A stretch of 56,680 nt of DNA. It comes from Streptomyces dysideae. Its GTDB lineage: Bacteria; Actinomycetota; Actinomycetes; Streptomycetales; Streptomycetaceae. A program made the position numbers and the translations under genes. Shown here piece after piece: positions 26,962 to 34,986 of the stretch. Under the pieces are notes generated by a model. It worked only from the letters and a program-made list of their open reading frames with translations, did not search any database and had not been told where the DNA came from. Numbering within the stretch: position 1 is the first letter of the stretch; each line of letters begins with the position of its first letter. The stretch spans positions 119,161-175,840 of the forward strand of contig NZ_KQ949081.1 of assembly GCF_001514305.1 (NCBI RefSeq), written 5' to 3'.

Positions 26962-27816
26962 ATGCCGCCCAGAGAGAACCCGACCGCACGGCAGGCCCGC
27001 CTTGGCGCCGAGCTGCGAAAGCTGCGTGAAGCAGCAGGTAAGACGGCGCGCGAGGCCGCCGGACTGATCTCCAGCGACCAGGCCAAGATCAGCCACATGG
27101 AGGCCGGCCGGATCGGTATCAGTGAGGAACGCATTCGGCGGCTGGCGGTCTTCTACTCCTGCGACGACTCGGCGTTGGTCGACGCACTCTGCGCGATCGC
27201 CCGAGAACACCGCGGGCAGGGATGGTGGGACGAGTACCGAGGGGTACTCGCTCCCGGTTTCCTCGACATGGCCGAACTGGAGCACCACGCCACACGCATG
27301 CGTTCCGTCCAAGCAGTCAACCTGCCGGGCATCTTCCAGACCGAGGACTACGCACGGGCCATCTATGCCGGTCACATCCCTGCGCTGCCGAGCGAAGAGA
27401 CAGACGTGCGGGTGGAGTTCCGGTTGAAGCGACGCCGGATTTTCGAACGGGATGTACCTCCACCGTTTGAGGTGATCCTCCACGAGGCGGCGTTGCGTAT
27501 GCGCTTCGGGGGCCGCAAAGTCACCAAGGACCAGCTTGAATTCCTGCTGGAGGTCTCGGAGTCGCCGTCCGTCACTCTGCGGGTCATCCCCTTCGCCAGC
27601 GAGAACTTCATCGAGGCGAATCAACCTGTGCTCTACGCCGAGGGAGTCGTCCCGCAGCTCGACACCGTCCAGGTGGACACCGTGGTCGGCGGCTTCTTTC
27701 TGGGCGGCGGTGTCGAGCTCAAGAAGTACCGGCAACTGCTTGACACCGCGGAAGGCTCGTCCCTCGACGCGGCGGATTCCCGTCAACTCATCCACACCAT
27801 CACCAGAGAGCTGTGA
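26962..27816 (+). CDS. HTH (XRE) - DUF5753 regulator, WhiJ/Scr1-like (copy 1)
   Basis: A 284-residue DNA-binding regulator. The XRE helix-turn-helix is at about 12-66 (LGAELRKLREAAGKTAREAA ... QAKISHMEAGRIGI). The DUF5753 effector domain is at about 100-275, with the usual LPGIFQTEDYARAIYAGH and LRVIPFA motifs. In S. coelicolor WhiJ and Scr1 such proteins pair with a small DUF397 protein and affect development and antibiotic production. Its stop overlaps the DUF397 gene start (GTGA). The ATG has a GGAAGGAAAC site. Confidence 0.9.
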   Translation: MPPRENPTARQARLGAELRKLREAAGKTAREAAGLISSDQAKISHMEAGRIGISEERIRRLAVFYSCDDSALVDALCAIAREHRGQGWWDEYRGVLAPGFLDMAELEHHATRMRSVQAVNLPGIFQTEDYARAIYAGHIPALPSEETDVRVEFRLKRRRIFERDVPPPFEVILHEAALRMRFGGRKVTKDQLEFLLEVSESPSVTLRVIPFASENFIEANQPVLYAEGVVPQLDTVQVDTVVGGFFLGGGVELKKYRQLLDTAEGSSLDAADSRQLIHTITREL

Positions 27817-28010
27817 GCATGCCCCAGCCGACGCCGATCCAGTGGCAGAAGTCTTCCTTCTCGGGCGCGGGGGGCGAGAACTGCGTCGAACTCGCCCGAG
27901 CCGAAACCCGCCTCCTGCTCCGCGAGAGCGACGCACCTGAGGACGTACTCAACATGGCACCTCAAGGCGTGCTGGGCCTGATACGTCATTACAGAAGCAA
28001 GTACCAGTGA
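27813..28010 (+). CDS. DUF397 partner protein (copy 1)
   Basis: A 65-residue DUF397 protein: WQKSSFSGAGGENCVELARA then LLLRESDAPEDVL. DUF397 proteins act as small partners or antagonists of XRE-DUF5753 regulators (Scr2-like). The C-terminus (GVLGLIRHYRSKYQ) departs from the usual FTPxEW ending. GTG at 27813 overlaps the upstream stop, so the two are co-translated; an ATG at 27819 is an alternative. Confidence 0.85.
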   Translation: MSMPQPTPIQWQKSSFSGAGGENCVELARAETRLLLRESDAPEDVLNMAPQGVLGLIRHYRSKYQ

Positions 28011-28138
28011 GTGGTCGGCAGTCCGATGGTTCCGGCCACCGTGCTCCCGTGCGCCCTACTGGCCTCCCTTGACGCTGATACCCCGCAAAGCCAAGGCTCG
28101 TGCAAGCTGGTGCAAGCCACTCGACAGCGGGAGCGACC

Positions 28139-28414
28139 GTGACGCTGAAGTTCCTCGGCATCATCCCCAATACGCCGACCGACGAGTCTCCGACGATCTG
28201 GCTTCATGAGGAGACGGGAGACCTTCTCGTCCAGTCGTACAAGGCGACTGAAGACGAAGTGAAGCAGTGCCAGGAAGTCGGTTCGATCCCCGGCCACTCC
28301 ACGGACGTCCCGGACCACGAGACGATCATCAGGTTGCCGGCGGTCATGCTGAAGTACATCCCCCGCCCGGACGACGAGACCGGAGAGACTGCACGTGCAG
28401 CCACCAGCGCGTAA
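28139..28414 (+). CDS. Small DUF6879-associated protein of unknown function
   Basis: A 91-residue acidic protein (start VTLKFLGIIPNTPTDESPT) with a conserved-looking core WLHEETGDLLVQSYKA and a C-terminal IRLPAVMLKYI. I recall similar small proteins directly ahead of DUF6879 genes in Streptomyces, but know no function. GTG at 28139 follows GGGAG and overlaps the DUF6879 gene by 20 bp. Confidence 0.75.
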   Translation: MTLKFLGIIPNTPTDESPTIWLHEETGDLLVQSYKATEDEVKQCQEVGSIPGHSTDVPDHETIIRLPAVMLKYIPRPDDETGETARAATSA

Positions 28415-28913
28415 CGCCCTGGCGAAAGCCCAACGCTCAGCGGTGCACCTTGAGATGCGTGACGGCTACATGCTGGATGACCCCGAATTCATCGCGTGGC
28501 AGCAGGGCAAGCGGCCCAACCCCGCTGACCGCTCTTCGTGGTGGGGCGGCTGGCATGACGCGGTGCGTGATGCGGTCGCCCGTGGCGTCGTCGTCCGACG
28601 TGCTCGCATTGTTTCCGAGCCGGTCAGCGACTATGTGCGGTACGAGTACGACGGCACGTTCACCAACATCGCGGCAGGTGAACTGGTCCGTTGGCTACCG
28701 AGGCGGAAGGTGACCGATCTTGCGTTGCCCGGTACGGACTTTTGGGTATTCGACGACGCGCAGGCGCTCTTCCACCACTTCACAGGGGATGGGCAGTTGG
28801 ACGAAGACGGTCGGGAGTACACGGACGATCCTGCGCGGGTGAAACTGTGCGCCGATGCCTTTGAGGCCGTGTGGCAACGCGCGATTCCTCACGAGGAGTA
28901 CCGGCCTCGCTGA
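28395..28913 (+). CDS. DUF6879 family protein (copy 1)
   Basis: A 172-residue soluble protein. Landmarks are SAVHLEMRDGYMLDDPEF near the start, RRARIVSEPVSDYVRYE in the middle, LPGTDFWVFDD, HHFTGDG and CADAFEAVWQRAIPHEEY at the end. The family is typical of WhiJ-like Streptomyces loci; its biochemical role is unknown. It is paralogous to the protein at 31202-31735 (shared landmarks throughout). GTG start inside the upstream gene. Confidence 0.85.
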   Translation: MQPPARNALAKAQRSAVHLEMRDGYMLDDPEFIAWQQGKRPNPADRSSWWGGWHDAVRDAVARGVVVRRARIVSEPVSDYVRYEYDGTFTNIAAGELVRWLPRRKVTDLALPGTDFWVFDDAQALFHHFTGDGQLDEDGREYTDDPARVKLCADAFEAVWQRAIPHEEYRPR

Positions 28914-28924
28914 CTGTCGCGACC

Positions 28925-29773
28925 ATGGCTGTCTCTCCGTCTTCCAGTGCCCAGCAGGCCCGGCAGGTTCTAGCGGATCGTCTCGCTGATCTCTGTCGGG
29001 ATGCTGGGCTGACCGGACGTGAAATCGCAGAGCGCTGTGGCTGGCATCCGTCCAAGTCGTCACGGATTATGAATGGCCGCACGCCCCCATCGGCGGACGA
29101 CATTCAGGCATGGTGCCGGGCGTGCGGGGCGGAGAATCAGATGGCCGATCTGATTGCCTCGCTGCGGACTGCCGAGGGTATGTGGATCGGTTGGCGCCGT
29201 ATGGAGCGCACCGGTCTCAAGCAGGCGCAAGAAGCCCGCTCGCCTCTTTTCGAGCGCACGCACCGCTTCCGCTCGTACTCGTCCTGGCTCGTTCCGGGCT
29301 TGATCCAGACGTACGGCTACACCGAAGCCGTGCTGCGCGCTGTTCAGCGCCGCAGGGTCGAGGTGGACGACGTGGGGGAGGCGGTGACTGCCCGTATGGA
29401 GCGTCAGCGTGTGCTGTACGAGGGCGGCAGGCAGTTCGCGTTCTTGATCGAGGAATCGGTCCTGCGCAACGGACTCTGTGGAGCAGACGCTCTGATCGGA
29501 CAGCTTGGCCACTTGCTCACGGTCGGGTCGTTGCCCAACGTCAGCTTGGGTGTGGTGCCCATGCGCCCCGATCGTTCGCGGATGCCGGTAGAGGGGTTCT
29601 GGATCTTCGATGCGGAGCAGGTGAACGTCGAGTTGGTTTCTGGCTATCTCACGATCACTCAGCCCAGCGAGGTGGGTGCGTACGCCGACACCTTCGCGGA
29701 ACTGGCTGAACTGGCCGTCTACGGTGCGAGTGCTCGCGCTCTGATCACGGGAGCCATGGACTCGCTCGGGTGA
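28925..29773 (+). CDS. HTH (XRE) - DUF5753 regulator (copy 2)
   Basis: A 282-residue regulator with XRE HTH at about 12-70 (LADLCRDAGLTGREIAERCG then SRIMNGRTPP). The DUF5753 domain is at about 90-275, with FRSYSSWLVPGLIQTYGYTE and SLGVVPMRPDR. It is only distantly similar to copy 1, so this is not a recent duplication. The ATG at 28925 has no ribosome site and lies 11 bp after the DUF6879 stop, so it may rely on coupling. Confidence 0.88.
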   Translation: MAVSPSSSAQQARQVLADRLADLCRDAGLTGREIAERCGWHPSKSSRIMNGRTPPSADDIQAWCRACGAENQMADLIASLRTAEGMWIGWRRMERTGLKQAQEARSPLFERTHRFRSYSSWLVPGLIQTYGYTEAVLRAVQRRRVEVDDVGEAVTARMERQRVLYEGGRQFAFLIEESVLRNGLCGADALIGQLGHLLTVGSLPNVSLGVVPMRPDRSRMPVEGFWIFDAEQVNVELVSGYLTITQPSEVGAYADTFAELAELAVYGASARALITGAMDSLG

Positions 29774-29864
29774 TTGCCGTGCAATCTCATGCAACGTCGT
29801 GGACCACTGACTTCCCGCCTTCCTACGGTCGTTGGGACGAGCTGAGCATGCCGGGAGGTCACGT

Positions 29865-30050
29865 ATGGAGACGCAGAAGCCGCAGGATTACGCCCTGACC
29901 GAGCTCCCGGCCGAGCCTGCCGCCGAGCCGGGCTGTGCCGAGTGCCTGTCCCTCGTGGTCGCCAGACGCAACGCCCGCTCCAGCGGTGATCACAGCGCTG
30001 CGTCGGACCGCAATGTGGAACTGCGTCATCACCAGGCAGCAGCGCACTGA
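29865..30050 (+). CDS. Small protein of unknown function (61 aa)
   Basis: A polar 61-residue protein with an EPAAEPGCAECLSLVVARRNAR centre (broken here as EPGCAECL and RRNAR) and a His-rich end (RHHQAAAH). The Cys-x-x-Cys pair could bind metal. GGGAGG precedes the ATG, and its stop overlaps the next start (TGATG). It is typical of the small ORFs that fill WhiJ-like loci; function unknown. Confidence 0.7.
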   Translation: METQKPQDYALTELPAEPAAEPGCAECLSLVVARRNARSSGDHSAASDRNVELRHHQAAAH

Positions 30051-30304
30051 TGGACATGCAGACGTGGCGGCACAGTCGCAGTAGGGCAGATGACGCCACC
30101 GAGGCACTCTGCAAGGCGCTGGCCGCCCTCGGCATCTCGGCACGGGTACCGGAGCGGCTGCGGCCAGTGGTCACCCATTCAGGCAAGCCGCTCGTACACG
30201 TGGGAATACTCGGCGCCGAACATGCGGAACAGATCGCGGAGGCGCTTCGCACTGCCGCCGAAGGGCGGCGCCCGACCGCTACCGCTTCGGATACAGGGGC
30301 GTAG
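30050..30304 (+). CDS. Small protein of unknown function (84 aa)
   Basis: An 84-residue alpha/beta protein: an N-terminal helix ADDATEALCKALAALGI, a strand region RVPERLRPVVTHSGKPLVHV, then helix AEQIAEALRTAAEG. The pattern suggests a small compact fold. No family is recognised. Its ATG at 30050 overlaps the preceding stop. Confidence 0.7.
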   Translation: MDMQTWRHSRSRADDATEALCKALAALGISARVPERLRPVVTHSGKPLVHVGILGAEHAEQIAEALRTAAEGRRPTATASDTGA

Positions 30305-30405
30305 CACTCCGCATCGGATCCACTGCCACTCCTCATGAACTTCCGCCCATCCGGGGGCGGTTGGCGGCCTGTCCATGGCCGCTACAGCGATCAGGAGGCA
30401 CAACG

Positions 30406-30630
30406 ATGCAGAACGGAACCGACCTGTACGCACTCGACCTCAACGCGGTCGACTTCGTCCAGGCGTGTGGCGGCCCGTGCACCGAAGGGTGCGTGGTCCT
30501 CGCCCGGATCGGAGCGGACGCCTGGGCTCTCGGCGACAGCAAACGACCGGACATGGAGCCACTGCGCTTCACGTCGGCAGAGCTGACGGCGGCCGGTATC
30601 GATCCGGCGAGGTTCGGGCTCTCGGCCTGA
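30406..30630 (+). CDS. DUF397-like protein (copy 2)
   Basis: A 74-residue protein matching the DUF397 pattern: FVQACGGPCTEGCVVLARIG, then ALGDSKRPDMEPLRFTSAEL, corresponding to GNCVEVA ... VRDSKxPDGPxLxFTxxEW. It has three Cys in its first half, unusual for the family. An excellent AGGAGG site is 6 nt before the ATG. Probable partner of the copy 2 HTH regulator. Confidence 0.8.
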   Translation: MQNGTDLYALDLNAVDFVQACGGPCTEGCVVLARIGADAWALGDSKRPDMEPLRFTSAELTAAGIDPARFGLSA

Positions 30631-30722
30631 CGGTCATTGCTCGTCGGCGGCCCCGACCTGCTCTGTCCATCGGGTCGGGGCCGGCCATTTCCCATCCCCA
30701 TTGCGTAGGAACGGGACGCACG

Positions 30723-31205
30723 TTGCACCATCACGGCTATCTGTGGGCGGGCCCGAAACGGCGTTTCGACGATGACGCCCTACGGCGGCCCCCGCACCCC
30801 GAACCTCCACCGGCCGGAAGCAAGCCGGAAGTGATCCAGCGGTATCGCGAGGTGGCGGCGGAGTTCTCCGTGGTGGACCTGCCGCCTCTGGAGACGGCCT
30901 ACTGGTTGGTCAAGCCCAGGACGCTGGTTCGGGGGACATGGGACGAGCCGAAGGAAGCGGCGGCGTGGCTCGGAGAACGGTTGGCGGAGTACGCGCCCCG
31001 CTTCACTGCCGAGAGGGAGTGGGACACCACTCACCTGGCTTCCCTGACCAACGCCGCTGTGGAGCGGCTGGGGTGGGGCGGGGACGTGTCGCTCGGTTTC
31101 TATCTGGAACGCCCCGCGTACCTGTCCCTGGCTCTGGTGACGTGTTCGCCGAACCGTGCGAAGCCCGAGCTGCACTGTCCTTGTCGCCATGGAGGTGAAG
31201 GTTGA
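30723..31205 (+). CDS. Hypothetical protein of the WhiJ-like locus (160 aa)
   Basis: A soluble protein, probably started by TTG at 30723 (AGGAACGGGA upstream); the start is uncertain. Visible blocks are VIQRYREVAAEFSVVDLPPL, LVRGTWDEPKEAAAWLGERL and VSLGFYLERPAYLSLALVTC. The C-terminus ELHCPCRHGGEG has a Cys-x-Cys-x-x-His. No family is recognised. It overlaps the DUF6879 gene by 4 bp and so occupies the same position as the 91-aa protein in the first set. Confidence 0.6.
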   Translation: MHHHGYLWAGPKRRFDDDALRRPPHPEPPPAGSKPEVIQRYREVAAEFSVVDLPPLETAYWLVKPRTLVRGTWDEPKEAAAWLGERLAEYAPRFTAEREWDTTHLASLTNAAVERLGWGGDVSLGFYLERPAYLSLALVTCSPNRAKPELHCPCRHGGEG

Positions 31206-31735
31206 CAACGGAGCCGTCGTTCGAGGACTTGCTGGGCAAGACCCGTCGCTCTGCCGTGCACTTGGAGATGCGGGACGGCTATATGACTTCCGATCCCCGC
31301 TACGTCGCCTGGCGGAATGGCGTACGCAATGCTCCTGAGGACAATGCCCCCGCAGCCCGGCCCTGGCTCAGGTGGGTCCGAGACGCCACAGACCGCAGTG
31401 TCACGATCCGCCGGGCCCGCGTCTTCTCTGTCCCCGAGTCGGAGTACATCCGCTTCGAGCACCACGTGTCGGACGCCAACGTGCAGGCGGGCGAGCAGAT
31501 CCGCCGGCTGTCGCGGCGGCGGGCGACGGACATCGCCTTCCCGGGCAACGACTTCTGGGTGTTCGACGACGAGCTTGTTCTGGTCCTTCACTTCACCGGG
31601 GACGGTGAAAGCCCGGAGGACTGGTGGGAACTCACGAAGGACGCAGAGCTGCTCCGTCTCTGCGTCAGCGCATTCGAAGCGGTGTGGGAGCGAGCCGTCC
31701 CGCAGGCGGAGTACTCACCCACGCCCGTGCCCTGA
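31202..31735 (+). CDS. DUF6879 family protein (copy 2)
   Basis: A 177-residue paralogue of the 28395-28913 product: RSAVHLEMRDGYMTSDPRY, TIRRARVFSVPESEYIRFEH, FPGNDFWVFDDELVLVLHF and SAFEAVWERAVPQAEY correspond block for block. TTG start at 31202 overlaps the previous stop. It closes the WhiJ-like locus and is followed by a terminator. Confidence 0.85.
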   Translation: MTTEPSFEDLLGKTRRSAVHLEMRDGYMTSDPRYVAWRNGVRNAPEDNAPAARPWLRWVRDATDRSVTIRRARVFSVPESEYIRFEHHVSDANVQAGEQIRRLSRRRATDIAFPGNDFWVFDDELVLVLHFTGDGESPEDWWELTKDAELLRLCVSAFEAVWERAVPQAEYSPTPVP

Positions 31736-31762
31736 TGCCCCACGGGGTGGGACCGATGAGCC

Positions 31763-31795
31763 GGAGCCCCCCGCCGCACCGCGGCGAGGGGCTCC
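31763..31795. terminator. Bidirectional terminator, DUF6879 gene / terD
   Basis: GGAGCCCC ... GGGGCTCC outer stem with inner CGCCG/CGGCG between convergent genes. Confidence 0.8.
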
Positions 31796-31818
31796 CGTGA
31801 AGCAAACGCAGGTGGACG

Positions 31819-32394
31819 TCAGACGTTCACACCGAAGTCCTGCGCGATCCCCACCAGCCCCGACGCATAGCCCTGGCCCACCGCGCGGAACTTCCACTCC
31901 GCGCCGTTGCGGTAGAGCTCGCCGAAGACCATGGCCGTTTCCGTGGCCGCGTCCTCGGAGAGGTCGTAGCGGGCGATCTCGGTGCCGCCGGCCTGGTTGA
32001 CGATGCGGATGTAGGCGTTGCGGACCTGGCCGAAGTTCTGCGAGCGGTTCTCCGCGTCGTAGATCGAGACCGGGAAGACGATCTTGTCGACGTCGGCGGG
32101 GAGGCCCGCCAGGTTGACGTTGATCGCCTCGTCGTCGCCCGCGCCCTCGCCGGTGCGGTTGTCACCGGTGTGGACGATGGTCTGGTCCGGGGTCTGCTTG
32201 TTGTTGAAGAACACGAAGTGACCGTCGGAGTAGACCTTGCCCTGCGGGTTGACCGCGATCGCGGAGGCGTCGAGGTCGAAGTCCGTGCCGGTGGTGGTGC
32301 GGACGTCCCAGCCGAGGCCCACGGTGACGGCGGTCAGGCCCGGAGCCTCCTTGGTGAGCGAGACGTTGCCACCCTTGGACAGGCTTACAGCCAT
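31819..32394 (-). CDS. terD: TerD-family stress protein
   Basis: Calcium-binding cytoplasmic protein of the tellurite-resistance TerD family, 191 residues. It has the canonical start [20 protein letters not shown]. The two acidic Ca-binding regions are DFDLDASAI and the [14 protein letters not shown] stretch. Streptomyces carry many terD paralogues affecting differentiation and Ca-dependent phenotypes. A GGGAAGGG site precedes the ATG. Confidence 0.95.
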   Translation of the reverse strand: MAVSLSKGGNVSLTKEAPGLTAVTVGLGWDVRTTTGTDFDLDASAIAVNPQGKVYSDGHFVFFNNKQTPDQTIVHTGDNRTGEGAGDDEAINVNLAGLPADVDKIVFPVSIYDAENRSQNFGQVRNAYIRIVNQAGGTEIARYDLSEDAATETAMVFGELYRNGAEWKFRAVGQGYASGLVGIAQDFGVNV

Positions 32395-32585
32395 TGGGAG
32401 TCCCTTCCCTCGTTTCGGTACGGCAGTACGGCATACAAGCTACGGCTAGAAGCTACAGCTACCCCTATGAACGCGAAGGGGGGCACCAGAGGTTCCTGCT
32501 CTCTTTACTTTCTTTACTCGGATGCGTCGGCAAACGGGCCGCCCGGGCGATATTCGCGTGACGTGGACCGGACATCCGCGCGACC

Positions 32586-33023
32586 ATGGGGGACATGTCC
32601 GGTCCCCATGTCATCCGCGGCTCCGTCTCGCTCCCCGAGGCCGAGCTCATGTGGCGTTTCTCGCGGTCGTCGGGGCCCGGTGGGCAGCACGTCAACACCA
32701 GCGACTCGCAGGTGGAGCTGCGCTTCGACCTCGCGAACACCGAGGCGCTCCCCGAGGTGTGGAAGCAGCGGGCGCTGGAGCGGCTCGCGTCGCGGCTCGT
32801 CGACGGCGTCGTCACCGTCCGCTCCTCCGAGCACCGCTCCCAGTGGCGCAACCGCGAGACCGCCGCCGTACGCCTCGCGGCCCTCCTCGCCGAGGCCACC
32901 GCACCCCCGCCCAAGCCCCGCAAGCCGACCCGGATCCCCCGGGGGATCAACGAACGGCGGCTTCGGGTGAAGAAGCAGCGGTCCCAGACCAAGCGGGGGC
33001 GGTCCGGCCGGGACTGGGGTTGA
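32586..33023 (+). CDS. arfB: Alternative ribosome-rescue factor ArfB (peptidyl-tRNA hydrolase)
   Basis: RF1/RF2-like protein that hydrolyses peptidyl-tRNA on stalled ribosomes. It has 145 residues. The catalytic GGQ is at 32-34 in SSGPGGQHVNTSDSQVE, and the C-terminal basic tail (KKQRSQTKRGRSGRDWG) inserts in the mRNA channel. ATG at 32595 is an alternative start. The IS200/IS605-type element begins immediately downstream but the gene is intact. Confidence 0.92.
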   Translation: MGDMSGPHVIRGSVSLPEAELMWRFSRSSGPGGQHVNTSDSQVELRFDLANTEALPEVWKQRALERLASRLVDGVVTVRSSEHRSQWRNRETAAVRLAALLAEATAPPPKPRKPTRIPRGINERRLRVKKQRSQTKRGRSGRDWG

Positions 33024-33057
33024 AGCTCTCTCCCGGATGAATCCGGGAGATTCCTGC

Positions 33058-34371
33058 CTACCTTGCGGTGGCGGGTTTGACGCCGTTCGAAGCGCGCCTG
33101 ACGACTGCCCTCCCGGCAGCCGGGACGAGCGCGTGGCCCGTCCGGTATCGGTGAAGCACGGTGCGGGCGGCGTTGGTGTCGGCGTTGCCTTCCCAGCCGC
33201 ACGCGGGGTTGTTGCACACGAACTCGGCCTGGTTCCTCCGGCTGCCCGGGGTCACCGTGTGGCACTGGGCGCATTCCTGGGAGGTGCCCGGGGCGGAGAC
33301 CTCGGCCAGGAGTCCGCCCCGGCGGGCGAGCTTGTAGGCCAGGAGGTGCACGGTCCGTCCCCAGGCTTCGCCGAGGATGGAGCGGTTCAGGCCGGCCTTC
33401 TGCGCGACCTGCCTGCCCGGCTGCTCGACGGTGCCCTTCGCGGACTTGGTCATGTTCGTGATGTGCAGTGCTTCGACGACCACCGTGCCGTACGTGTCGG
33501 CGATGGCGGTGGTGGTTTTGTGCTGCCAGTCCTCGCGTCGGCGTTTGGCTGTCGCGCGGATACGAGCGATCCGGTCATAGGTCTTGCTCAGGCGGCGGCT
33601 GGTGCGCTCGCCCTTCTTACGGTGGCTCTTGCGGCGGGCCGCTCGCTGCTCGTGGTGGAGCAGGCGGGCTTCTTCCTTCTTGCTGAGCCAAGGGCCGTGT
33701 TCGGCGGTTTCGCCGTCGGACAGGGCCAGCGGGACGGTGATGCCGGCGCCGATGCCGGCCTCCGGGCCGGGATGCGGGCCGGGGGCGGGGGCCAGGGTGG
33801 TGACGCGGAAGGCGATGTGCCAGCCCAGGGCGTCCTTGACCAGCCGCGCCCCGGTGATCTTGTTGTCCTTGTCCGCGTGCCTGCCGACGGGGAGGTCTTT
33901 GGTCCAGCAGAAGCGGACCCGGCCGAGCTCGGGGATGTCGACCATGCCCCACCGGCGGTGCACCCGCACCACGTGCAGGTCGCGGCCCTGCGGGATGTCG
34001 ATGCTCATCCTCGTGCGGAAGCGGGCCTTGAACTCAGGTGCCTGAGCCCGGCCCTCCCAGCAGTTCTTCCACGCCTGGAAGTAGGTTTTCAGCACCGCCT
34101 GGGCGGCCTGCGCGGGCAGCGCGCCGAGCCAGTCCAGCTCCCTGCGGCCCTGGCGGATGACCGCGTCGGCCGCCGCCAGGGTCCGCTTCGCCTTCGGGAG
34201 CATCGTCCACCAGTCGTGCAGCAGGTTCCAGGTGGTACGCGCCGCATGCCCTTGTGTGTCCAGGACCGCCACCTGGGCAGGGTCGAGCGCCAGCCGGGCA
34301 CGATGCCCGAACTGCCGCTTCACCAGCCCTTGCCGGCTGTCCTGTTGCCCCATGGGCGTCGACGCTAGCAT
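33058..34371 (-). CDS. tnpB: TnpB RNA-guided nuclease-type protein with altered RuvC-I site
   Basis: A 437-residue TnpB. The zinc ribbon CAQC ... CNNPAC is intact, the RuvC-II Glu is in GTVVVEALHITNM and the RuvC-III Asp in GNADTNAARTV. The RuvC-I motif, normally GIDxG, reads GIGAG here: the catalytic Asp is Gly (codon GGC at about 33753-33755). DNA cleavage is therefore expected to be lost. The reading frame is otherwise complete, as in nuclease-dead TnpB-like proteins or a fresh point mutation. Confidence 0.88.
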   Translation of the reverse strand: MLASTPMGQQDSRQGLVKRQFGHRARLALDPAQVAVLDTQGHAARTTWNLLHDWWTMLPKAKRTLAAADAVIRQGRRELDWLGALPAQAAQAVLKTYFQAWKNCWEGRAQAPEFKARFRTRMSIDIPQGRDLHVVRVHRRWGMVDIPELGRVRFCWTKDLPVGRHADKDNKITGARLVKDALGWHIAFRVTTLAPAPGPHPGPEAGIGAGITVPLALSDGETAEHGPWLSKKEEARLLHHEQRAARRKSHRKKGERTSRRLSKTYDRIARIRATAKRRREDWQHKTTTAIADTYGTVVVEALHITNMTKSAKGTVEQPGRQVAQKAGLNRSILGEAWGRTVHLLAYKLARRGGLLAEVSAPGTSQECAQCHTVTPGSRRNQAEFVCNNPACGWEGNADTNAARTVLHRYRTGHALVPAAGRAVVRRASNGVKPATAR

Positions 34372-34378
34372 TTGGTTT

Positions 34379-34807
34379 ATGTCACCTCGTTGGAAGCCGA
34401 ACAGAGATGTCAGAACCGGTCGTCATGTGGTCTACAACCTCCATGCCCACTTGGTGTTTGTGACCAAATACCGTCGTGGAGTGTTCACGGAGGCGATGCT
34501 GGACCGGTGCGAGGAGATCATGCGGGAAGTCTGCGCGGACTTCGAGGCCGAACTGCGTGAGTTCAATGGCGAACACGACCATGTCCATCTCCTGGTGCAC
34601 TATCCGCCCAAGGTCGCCCTGTCGAAGCTGGTGAACTCCCTCAAGGGAGTCTCCTCACGCCGCCTGCGCCAGGAGTTCGAACCCCACGTGCGCCGCTATC
34701 TGTGGGGCGGTCGCTTCTGGTCCGGCTCCTACCTCGCCGCGTCCTGCGGCGGAGCACCCCTCACCGTCGTCAAGCAGTACATCCGGCAGCAGCAACGCCC
34801 GACCTGA
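34379..34807 (+). CDS. tnpA: IS200/IS605 HUH transposase TnpA
   Basis: Y1 single-strand transposase, 142 residues. The HUH motif is EHDHVHLLVHY. The catalytic Tyr is in VVKQYIRQQQ near the C-terminus, and KGVSSRRLRQEF is typical of the family. It is complete and has no visible damage, so it could mobilise this element and related copies. The ATG at 34379 starts MSPRWKPNRDVRTGRHVVY. Confidence 0.93.
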   Translation: MSPRWKPNRDVRTGRHVVYNLHAHLVFVTKYRRGVFTEAMLDRCEEIMREVCADFEAELREFNGEHDHVHLLVHYPPKVALSKLVNSLKGVSSRRLRQEFEPHVRRYLWGGRFWSGSYLAASCGGAPLTVVKQYIRQQQRPT

Positions 34808-34986
34808 CCACGCTCACTCCGGCTCCGCCGGAATGCCGCCCCGACGCTCCGCGCCGGTTCATGACAGCACCAGATGCCGCGGCGCTCCGCGCCGCTACGA
34901 CCGGGTCGGCTTCACCTCCGCCGTGAACGGCGGAGCACTACCGATGAACCTGGTAGACCGTGACCGGAGATCTCCGCAACTCGTGA

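Larger units (their letters stand above)
33024..34950. mobile_element. IS200/IS605-type insertion sequence with divergent tnpA and tnpB
   Basis: The element contains tnpB (minus) and tnpA (plus), starting 8 bp apart. Palindromes mark its ends: TCTCCCGGAT-GA-ATCCGGGAGA (33029-33050) beyond the tnpB 3' end and CTCCGCCGT-GA-ACGGCGGAG (34916-34935) beyond tnpA. Such elements have subterminal hairpins, no inverted terminal repeats and no target duplication, so exact ends cannot be set by eye. Confidence 0.8.
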
